A program made the translations under genes and the position numbers. Shown here in pieces: positions 7,159-12,423 of a DNA stretch of 15,882 bases (position 1 is the stretch's first letter; each line of letters begins with the position of its first letter). The notes beneath the pieces are model-generated. The model was given only the letters and a program-made list of their open reading frames with translations, made no database searches and was not told the DNA's origin. The DNA comes from Candidatus Luteimonas excrementigallinarum (GTDB lineage: Bacteria > Pseudomonadota > Gammaproteobacteria > Xanthomonadales > Xanthomonadaceae). The stretch spans positions 1 through 15,882 of the forward strand of contig DXCY01000086.1 in NCBI GenBank assembly GCA_019115725.1. Reading direction: 5' to 3'.

Positions 7159-9126
7159 ATGCTGATCTGGCGATGGCTGCTGCTGGCGCTGCTGGTGCCG
7201 GCGCTGGGCGGATGTGCGGGGCTGTCGGAGCTGCAGCGGGCGCAGGCGGTGCAGATTGCCAGCGAGGCGCGGGACGTGGTGGTGGACTGCGACCAGCCGG
7301 ACACGGCCTGTGCGCGTCCTTCGCCGCTGCGCGCGCTGGGAGTGCACGCCCATGCCAGCAGCGCGCCGGCCGATCCGCTGCACTACGTGCTGCTGATGGA
7401 TTATGGCCAGGATGCGCTGCTCTCGCGCCTGGACCTGATCCGCAGCGCCCAGCGCAGCATCGAGCTGCAGACCTACATTTTCGACGAGGACGATGCCGGG
7501 CGGCTGGTGCTGGACGAGCTGGTGGCCGCGGCGCGTCGCGGCGTGCGGGTGCGGGTGCTGGTGGACCAGCTGTCCGCGCTGCGCTACGTGGATACGCTGG
7601 CCGCGCTGGCCTCGATCCACGTCAATTTCCAGATGCGCATCTACAACCCGGTGCTGGGCCGGGCGCGGCTCAGCTATCCGCAGTACGTGCTCGCTGCCGC
7701 CTGCTGCTGGCGCCAGCTCAACCGGCGCATGCACAACAAGATCCTGCTGGTGGACGGTGTGGTGGGCGTAACCGGCGGGCGCAATTACCAGGACACCTAT
7801 TTCGACTGGGACGACACCTACAACTTCCGCGACCGGGACATCCTGGTGGCCGGGCCGGCGACGCGCGACATGGCGGAGAACTTCGAGGCGTTCTGGCATT
7901 CGCGCCGGGCGTTTCCACTGGCCGAGCTGAAGGATGTAGCCCGGCACCTGCTTGATGATGGGGCGCCGGCGCTGCCGCCTGCGGATTTCCGCATGCCTGA
8001 CCGCGTGGCGGCCATGTCCCGCGATGCCGATGACGCGGAGCTGCTGGCCACGCGCCTGGTGTCGGCGGCAATCCCGGTGGGCGGGGTGGAGTTCATCGCC
8101 GACCTGCCGGACAAGCACCGTGAAGCCTGGGAGGACGAGGCGCCCGCCACGGTGCGCATGCGCGAGGTGATCGAGGGCGCGCGCGACGAGGTGCTGATGC
8201 AGACGCCCTACCTGGTGCTGTCCGATCCGGCGCGCGAGCTGTTCCGCAGCCTGCATGCCCGCGAGGACGGGCCGAAGGTGATCGTGTCCACCAACAGCCT
8301 GGCGGCCACCGATGCGTTCCTCACCTACGCGATGTCGTACAAGTACCGGCGCCGGCACCTGCGCGAGTTCGGATTCAGGATCTACGAATACAAGCCGTTC
8401 CCGCTTGATGCCCCGGTGGACGTGGATGTCACTGGCGCGGTGGATATCGCCTGGAACCCGGACGGCACGGTGGAGATCCAGACCCGCGAAGCAGGACCCG
8501 ATGTCACCGTGCGGCCCACCCGTGCCCAGGGCCAGGCGCAGTGGCAGGGCGAAGACGAGGACGCCCCGAGACTGCCGCTGGAGCGCGAATACTCCGCGCT
8601 GCGCTGGGCGGGTATCGGCGTGAACCAGCCGGTGCCGCTGCGCCGGGCGGGCGTGCGGGTGGGGCTGCACTCCAAGTCGCTGGTGGTGGACGGGCGGATC
8701 GGGGTGGTGGGCACGCACAACTTCGATCCGCGCGGCGACAACCTCAACACCGAAAGCGCGGTGATCATCGAGGACCCGCGCTTTGCCGGGGCGCTGGCCG
8801 ACAGCATCCGGCGTGATATTTCGCCGGTGAATTCCTGGGCGATCGCGCCGCGGGACCGGACGCGGGTGCTGTCGGGGCTGGGTTATTCGCTCAACAAGGC
8901 GTTCGAGAGCAGCCCGGTGTTCGATTTCTGGCCGCGCCGCTATGCCACCAGCTACCAGTTCGTGCCCGGCCCGGAATGCCCGCTGCCGCCGCCGCTGCCC
9001 GGCGACCCGGGGTTTCGGGCCTGCCACGAGCCGGTGGGAGATTTCCCCGAGGTCAACCTGGGCTGGCGCAGCATCATGACCCGCATCACCACCGCTTTCG
9101 GGGCGGGGCTGGTGCCGATCCTGTAG
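7159..9126 (+). CDS. Phospholipase D family lipoprotein, cardiolipin synthase C-like, 655 aa
   Basis: Two HKD motifs mark a phospholipase D/cardiolipin synthase enzyme: HNKILLVDG (His192, Lys194, Asp199) and HSKSLVVDG (His504, Lys506, Asp511), each followed by Gly/Asn-rich strands (GGRNYQD; GTHNFDPRGDNLNTES). Before the first motif, ELQTYIFDEDDAGR and ARRGVRVRVLVDQLSA are typical of the ClsC branch. The N-terminus is a lipoprotein signal (LLVPALGGC) with the lipidated Cys at residue 19, so it is probably tethered in the periplasm. ATG 7159 puts the signal at the extreme N-terminus; GTG 7153 in frame is possible. The protein is longer than E. coli ClsC: about 80 extra acidic, strand-rich residues sit just before the second HKD, and about 100 lie after it. 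It transfers or hydrolyses phosphatidyl groups; the exact product is not known. Confidence 0.93.
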   Translation: MLIWRWLLLALLVPALGGCAGLSELQRAQAVQIASEARDVVVDCDQPDTACARPSPLRALGVHAHASSAPADPLHYVLLMDYGQDALLSRLDLIRSAQRSIELQTYIFDEDDAGRLVLDELVAAARRGVRVRVLVDQLSALRYVDTLAALASIHVNFQMRIYNPVLGRARLSYPQYVLAAACCWRQLNRRMHNKILLVDGVVGVTGGRNYQDTYFDWDDTYNFRDRDILVAGPATRDMAENFEAFWHSRRAFPLAELKDVARHLLDDGAPALPPADFRMPDRVAAMSRDADDAELLATRLVSAAIPVGGVEFIADLPDKHREAWEDEAPATVRMREVIEGARDEVLMQTPYLVLSDPARELFRSLHAREDGPKVIVSTNSLAATDAFLTYAMSYKYRRRHLREFGFRIYEYKPFPLDAPVDVDVTGAVDIAWNPDGTVEIQTREAGPDVTVRPTRAQGQAQWQGEDEDAPRLPLEREYSALRWAGIGVNQPVPLRRAGVRVGLHSKSLVVDGRIGVVGTHNFDPRGDNLNTESAVIIEDPRFAGALADSIRRDISPVNSWAIAPRDRTRVLSGLGYSLNKAFESSPVFDFWPRRYATSYQFVPGPECPLPPPLPGDPGFRACHEPVGDFPEVNLGWRSIMTRITTAFGAGLVPIL

Positions 9127-9247
9127 GCGTCGCGGAAGCGGCTCCTGCGGGCGATCCCTGCAATTCCTGGAAAACGGCGGGGTGTTGTAGCCACAGGTGT
9201 CCGCCTCCCGCCCGGGCGGGGCATTCCTGCTTCCGGAAAAGCCTGGT

Positions 9248-9334
9248 TCACTTTCCAGGTTCGGGGTTGCGGCTTCGATTTGCCTCGTCGTGACTTGACG
9301 GGCCCCGCCGCGGCCGGGAGGCCTTGCGCTTCAT
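9248..9334 (-). CDS. Possible 28-aa basic peptide starting in a hairpin loop
   Basis: On the minus strand an ATG (9334-9332) lies 9 nt after the run AAAGGAGGAGG, an almost ideal ribosome binding site. It opens a 28-codon frame beginning MKRKASRPRRG and ending NPEPGK before TGA at 9250-9248. The peptide is strongly basic and has no membrane segment. The binding site and ATG sit in the loop of the long hairpin 9302-9388, and the first codons run through its second arm. It may be a real micropeptide, or the SD-like run may serve another purpose, so the call is tentative. Confidence 0.2.
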   Translation of the reverse strand: MKRKASRPRRGPSSHDEANRSRNPEPGK

Positions 9335-9388
9335 GTCCCCCGGCCTCCTCCTTTACTTACGCGCAAGGCCTCCCGGCCACGACGGGGC
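9302..9388 (-). repeat. Long hairpin, copy A of a variable-stem/conserved-loop element
   Basis: The arms 9302-9329 and 9361-9388 pair over 28 positions: 26 Watson-Crick, and two (9308/9382 and 9311/9379) that are C/A on the plus strand and therefore G-U on the minus strand. The loop 9330-9360, read on the minus strand, begins GTAAGTAAAGGAGGAGG and ends CCGGGGGACATGAA. The same loop occurs in opposite orientation in copy B (9540-9589), while the stem sequences are unrelated. The strand is given as minus because of the wobble pairs and the SD-like run. No transposase or terminal target duplication is seen. Confidence 0.8.
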
Positions 9389-9425
9389 AAGGCTTCGGAG
9401 CTGCCCCGCCGCCGCTTTGCCTCCG

Positions 9426-9449
9426 GTAGGTCGGGGCTACGTCCCTGAC
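9426..9449 (+). repeat. Degenerate GTAG REP-like hairpin
   Basis: GTAG at 9426-9429 is followed by a 20-nt imperfect palindrome (9430-9449) that pairs over 7 bp with one G-T wobble. It matches the hairpin at 1406-1425 apart from a few changes in the 3' arm and loop. It lies between the two long hairpins of this intergenic stretch. Confidence 0.6.
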
Positions 9450-9513
9450 GCCCCGCGAAACACGTATCCCCCCTTCGCCGCGAGCCCGGCACTCCTCCTC
9501 CATAAATTCTCCA

Positions 9514-9615
9514 GCGCCGGGTGGGGGTGCCCTTCAGGCGTAAGTAAAGGAGGAGGTGTCGGCCGCAGGCCGACGCCGGGGGACATGGAGCCTGAAGGGC
9601 ACCCCCGCCCGGTGC
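9514..9615 (+). repeat. Long hairpin, copy B, with an extra mini-hairpin in the loop
   Basis: The arms 9514-9539 and 9590-9615 pair over 26 positions: 24 Watson-Crick, and two (9516/9613 and 9522/9607) that are G-U on the plus strand. The loop 9540-9589 carries the same core as copy A, split after GGAGGAGG by 19 nt (9557-9575) that fold into a perfect 7-bp stem (GTCGGCC/GGCCGAC) with a GCA loop. An ATG lies at 9585-9587. The two elements lie in opposite orientation, 125 nt apart. Confidence 0.8.
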
Positions 9616-9771
9616 CCCGGCGACCTGTCAGCACGCGCTCTCCCCCCGATGGAAGAAGAACCGGAAATTTTCCTGCGCGTGACTTCCGGCACATGGCATC
9701 TTGTCTAGGTGTTGTAGTCTACCAGCACACCGCAGCACCAACCCACCAAGCGCAGATGCAGGAGACCCGCC

Positions 9772-9951
9772 ATGAACACCCACTTTCACACCCCCCGTCC
9801 CGCCCATGCCAGCCGTCCCGTGGTGCTTCCCCCGGCCCGGCCCGAGGCCCGCACCCGCGACCTGGGGATCGGCTACGGCAACAGCAGCGGCTATTTCCAC
9901 AACCGCCGTTATGCCGGCGGCGCGGCCGCCCCGCGGTTCCGCCTGATCTGA
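9772..9951 (+). CDS. Small hypothetical protein, 59 aa
   Basis: The ATG at 9772 has AGGAG (9760-9764) 7 nt upstream, a good ribosome binding site. The N-terminal half is rich in Pro, His and Arg. The C-terminal half is Gly/Tyr/aromatic-rich (DLGIGYGNSSGYFHNRRY, then PRFRLI at the end). There are no cysteines, signal peptide or membrane segment. I do not recognise a named family; the segmented composition looks like that of conserved small cytosolic proteins rather than random sequence. An overlapping frame (to 9983) lacks a comparable start signal near here. It lies after a long repeat-rich gap and before a weak terminator-like site, so it is probably transcribed alone. Confidence 0.65.
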   Translation: MNTHFHTPRPAHASRPVVLPPARPEARTRDLGIGYGNSSGYFHNRRYAGGAAAPRFRLI

Positions 9952-10001
9952 TCAGAGGGTCCGCTCCGCATGATCTGAAGTGATGACGGCTCCCGGTCGG
10001 G

Positions 10002-10019
10002 CGCGATACGCGGTTTTTT
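10002..10019 (+). terminator. Weak rho-independent terminator-like site
   Basis: A short CGCG stem (10002-10005 with 10009-10012, loop ATA) is followed at once by six T (10014-10019). The stem is only 4 bp, so strength is doubtful, but the T run is unusual in this GC-rich DNA. It lies 50 nt after the 59-aa gene and before the thioesterase unit. Confidence 0.4.
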
Positions 10020-10068
10020 CACGCGGCGCGCTGGCCGGTAGAGCCGAAGCTTGGGTATCTTGGCGTCC

Positions 10069-10551
10069 ATGAATCCGCCCCCCGATACCCCCGCCTCCCC
10101 TGTGGCACCCGCAGGTGCGCAGCGCAGGTCGCCGTTCCGGCGCCAGACCACGCTCGAAGCGCTCAACGCCAGCTCCCGCGACACGGCCATGGAGCCGCTC
10201 GGGATCGTCTTTACCGAAATCGGCGACGACTACCTGCGCGCAACGATGCCCGTCGATGCCCGCACCCGCCAGCCCTACGGCCTGCTCCACGGCGGCGCCT
10301 CGGCGCTGCTGGCCGAAACGCTGGGCAGCACGGCCGGCATGCTGGCCGCGCCCGAGGGCAAGGGCTGCGTTGGCATCGAGATCAATGCCAACCACCTGCG
10401 CGGGGTGCGCGAGGGAACCGTGACCGGTACCGCGCGTGCGCTGCACGTCGGCCGCAGCACCCAGGTGTGGGACATCCGCATCGAGGACGATGCCGGCCGC
10501 CTGGTCTGCGTATCGCGCCTGACCCTGGCCGTGGTGCCGCTGCCCGCATGA
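10069..10551 (+). CDS. Hotdog-fold acyl-CoA thioesterase, PaaI/YdiI-like, 160 aa
   Basis: Close in pattern to the YdiI/EntH branch of hotdog thioesterases: YGLLHGGASALLAETLGSTAG (residues 70-90) holds the HGG motif (His74) and the catalytic acidic residue (Glu83). GIEINANHLRGVREGTVTG and QVWDIRIEDDAGRLVCVSRLT follow, blocks very like E. coli YdiI. The enzyme hydrolyses acyl-CoA thioesters in the cytosol. YdiI acts in menaquinone synthesis, but Xanthomonadaceae are generally ubiquinone users, so another acyl-CoA is the likelier substrate. The first ~25 residues are a Pro/Ala-rich extension. ATG 10069 lacks a clear binding site and TTG 10051 is in frame, so the start is uncertain. The stop overlaps the next start by 4 nt (ATGA). 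Confidence 0.88.
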   Translation: MNPPPDTPASPVAPAGAQRRSPFRRQTTLEALNASSRDTAMEPLGIVFTEIGDDYLRATMPVDARTRQPYGLLHGGASALLAETLGSTAGMLAAPEGKGCVGIEINANHLRGVREGTVTGTARALHVGRSTQVWDIRIEDDAGRLVCVSRLTLAVVPLPA

Positions 10552-11366
10552 GCCAGTCACGCCGTTCGCCTGCTGCCGCCGCGCGCGCCGGCAGCCCCGC
10601 CATGCGCGTGCTGCGCTATGGCTACCGCCTGCCGATGCTGCTGTGGCACGTGCTGGTGCACCTGCCGATCGTGCTGCTGCTGCTCGGGCCCTTGACCGCA
10701 CGCATCCGCCTGCGCAGCGGCGAGCAGCTGGGTCACCGGGTGATCCGCGCCTGGCAGGGCGGACTGATGCGGGTGTTCGGTTTCCGCCTGCGCCGGGTCG
10801 GCACGCCGGTGGAGGGCGCGGTGATGTTTGTGGCCAACCACGTCAGCTGGGTCGATATCCTGGCCATGCACAGCCAGCGGATGATGGGTTTCGTGGCCAA
10901 GCAGGAAATCCGCGGCTGGCCAGCGGTCGGCTGGCTGGCGGCGCGCGGCGAAACCATCTTCCACCGCCGCGGCAGCCAGGAGTCGCTGGGCGGGGTGCTG
11001 GAGGAAATGCTGGTGCGGCTGCGCGCCGGGCGCTCCGTGGGGGTGTTCCCGGAGGGCCGCACCCGGGGCGGACACGAGGTGGGGCCCTTCCACGCCCGCA
11101 TCTTTACCGCCGCAGTGGAGGCCGGGGTGCCGGTGCAGCCGGTGGCGCTGCGCTACGGCGCGGGCGGCAGCGCGCAGACGGTGGTGGCCTTTGCGCCGGG
11201 CGAGAGCTTTGGTGGCAACTTCCTGCGCCTGCTGGGCGAGCCGGGGCGGGTAGGCGACGTGATGTTCCTGGAGCCGGTGCCTGCAGGGGCCACCGGTGAG
11301 CGGCGCCGGCTGGCCGAACTGGCCCGCGAGCGCATCGTGGCCGCCATGGCGCAAGGCGATGCCTGA
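10548..11366 (+). CDS. PlsC-type 1-acyl-glycerol-3-phosphate acyltransferase family protein, 272 aa
   Basis: Membrane acyltransferase. A basic N-terminus leads into a hydrophobic segment (about residues 28-50, with LLWHVLVHLPIVLLLLG). The catalytic NHVSWVD motif (HX4D, His98 and Asp103) is intact, and the acceptor-binding FPEGRT is at 167-172. The family transfers acyl chains from acyl-CoA or acyl-ACP to lysophospholipids or related acceptors at the inner membrane. Some members of this size act on ornithine lipids (OlsA), which cannot be excluded. The ATG at 10548 overlaps the thioesterase stop (ATGA); ATG 10602, just before the hydrophobic segment, is an alternative. The next gene overlaps its end by 8 nt, so all three are likely co-translated. 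Confidence 0.9.
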   Translation: MSQSRRSPAAAARAGSPAMRVLRYGYRLPMLLWHVLVHLPIVLLLLGPLTARIRLRSGEQLGHRVIRAWQGGLMRVFGFRLRRVGTPVEGAVMFVANHVSWVDILAMHSQRMMGFVAKQEIRGWPAVGWLAARGETIFHRRGSQESLGGVLEEMLVRLRAGRSVGVFPEGRTRGGHEVGPFHARIFTAAVEAGVPVQPVALRYGAGGSAQTVVAFAPGESFGGNFLRLLGEPGRVGDVMFLEPVPAGATGERRRLAELARERIVAAMAQGDA

Positions 11367-12372
11367 GGCCGCGCCCGGCGCGGGAGCGGAGTTCGCGCCG
11401 CCGCGCTGGCTGCGCAGCGCCCATGTGCAATCGGTGCTCGGCACCAGCGCATGGCGGCGTCGCCGCGGCGCCCTGCAGCTGGCGTCCACCGGCGCGCTGA
11501 CCACCAGCCACATCCTTGATGGGGGAGACGGCGTGCGCCTGCAGGGCCAGCACAGCGCCGTGCCCGGCCTGCGTTCGCGCGGGCTGGTACTGCTGCTGCA
11601 CGGCTGGGAGGGCAGCAGTGACTCCAGCTACATGGCGCTGACCGGCGCCCATCTGCTGCAGCGCGGGTTCGAGGTGTTCCGGCTCAACTTCCGCGACCAC
11701 GGCGATTCCCATCACCTCAACCGCGGCCTGTTCCACTCCAACCTCATCGACGAGGTGGTGCATGCCGCACGGGACCTGGCGCAGCGCTTTCCCGCCCGGC
11801 CGATGCTGGTGGGCGGGTATTCGCTGGGCGGCAATTTCGCCCTGCGCGTGGGGCTGCGCGCGCCGGCCGCGGGCCTGTCGCTGGCCGGGGTCGCCGCGGT
11901 CTGCCCGGTGCTGGATCCGGATCTCACCCTGGCGCGGATGGAGCAGGGCCTGCCGCTGTACCTGCGCCACTTCGAAGCACAATGGCGGCGCTCGCTGCGG
12001 CGCAAGCGCGACCTGTTCCCGGACCTGTACCGCTACGACGATGCCACCCTCAAACTCGGCATGCGCCGATTGACCGAGCAGCTGGTGCTGGAGAACACCG
12101 CCTTCGGCAGCCTGGACGCCTATTTCGATGGCTATTCGATCGCCGGCGACCGGCTGTCAGCGCTGCAGCCGCCGGCCTGGCTGCTGACCAGCGAGGACGA
12201 CCCGGTGATTCCGGTGGAAGGCTTCCGCGCCCTGCAGCTGCCGGCCCGCAGCCGGCTGGAGATCGCCCCATGGGGTGGGCACTGCGGCTTCATCGAGAAC
12301 GCCCGCCTGGACGGTTACGCCGAGCGCTGGATGGCGGCGCGGCTGGAGGCTGCGGCCACCGGCGCCGGCTGA
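11359..12372 (+). CDS. YheT-family alpha/beta hydrolase, 337 aa
   Basis: Alpha/beta hydrolase of the YheT (UPF0017/ABHD) group. The family's N-terminal signature is PRWLRSAHVQSVLGT. The oxyanion-side HGWEGSSDSSYM comes next, then the nucleophile elbow GGYSLGGNF with Ser155. The acidic residue is in TSEDDPVIP (Asp280 or Asp281) and the catalytic His in GGHCGF (His308), so the triad is complete. FRLNFRDHGDSHHLNRGLFHS is typical of this group. Homologues act as carboxyl-ester or lipid hydrolases; the bacterial substrate is not established. ATG 11359 lies inside the last codons of the acyltransferase gene (8-nt overlap) and no other good start exists. With the thioesterase and acyltransferase it forms a likely acyl-lipid turnover unit. 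Confidence 0.92.
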   Translation: MPEAAPGAGAEFAPPRWLRSAHVQSVLGTSAWRRRRGALQLASTGALTTSHILDGGDGVRLQGQHSAVPGLRSRGLVLLLHGWEGSSDSSYMALTGAHLLQRGFEVFRLNFRDHGDSHHLNRGLFHSNLIDEVVHAARDLAQRFPARPMLVGGYSLGGNFALRVGLRAPAAGLSLAGVAAVCPVLDPDLTLARMEQGLPLYLRHFEAQWRRSLRRKRDLFPDLYRYDDATLKLGMRRLTEQLVLENTAFGSLDAYFDGYSIAGDRLSALQPPAWLLTSEDDPVIPVEGFRALQLPARSRLEIAPWGGHCGFIENARLDGYAERWMAARLEAAATGAG

Positions 12373-12379
12373 CGCTCGC

Positions 12380-12385
12380 TACAAT
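12380..12385 (+). promoter_or_regulatory. Candidate -10 element TACAAT
   Basis: TACAAT at 12380-12385 fits the sigma-70 -10 consensus well and would start a transcript about 33 nt before the TPR gene's ATG. The sequence 17 nt upstream does not resemble TTGACA, so the call rests on the -10 alone. Confidence 0.35.
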
Positions 12386-12423
12386 GGCCGGCCGCGCCCC
12401 TGGGCGATGATCGGCTTCAATCC

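Larger units (their letters stand above)
9127..9771. other. Gene-poor stretch with stacked hairpin repeats
   Basis: This 645-nt gap holds no convincing conventional gene. From left to right it contains a GC-rich palindrome at 9207-9220 that might help end the upstream transcript, a 5-bp CCTGG/CCAGG hairpin at 9242-9259, a long hairpin at 9302-9388, a degenerate GTAG REP-like hairpin at 9426-9449 and a second long hairpin at 9514-9615. AT-richer DNA from about 9640 to 9760 probably carries the promoter of the small gene at 9772, although I could not pick out a reliable -35/-10 pair. Long open frames crossing the region on both strands look like by-products of the repeats. Confidence 0.7.

Noticed and set aside
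6979..9027. 682-codon open frame on the minus strand
   Set aside because: It lies wholly antisense to the phospholipase D-like gene, which has HKD motifs and a lipoprotein signal. Its translation is His/Arg/Pro-rich without domains, a usual by-product of high GC.
9302..9615. An insertion sequence with terminal inverted repeats
   Set aside because: There is no transposase frame and no target duplication. The two hairpins have different arm sequences, so they are not ends of one element.
9437..9694. 85-codon minus-strand frame containing SPGVGLRPTPPPLLT
   Set aside because: The peptide is the reverse translation of hairpin B. It is better explained as repeat sequence that gene finders tend to over-call.
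9324..9983. 219-codon plus-strand frame over the repeat region
   Set aside because: It runs through both hairpins and the REP element and out of frame through the 59-aa gene. The Pro/Arg-rich translation follows the repeats rather than a protein family.
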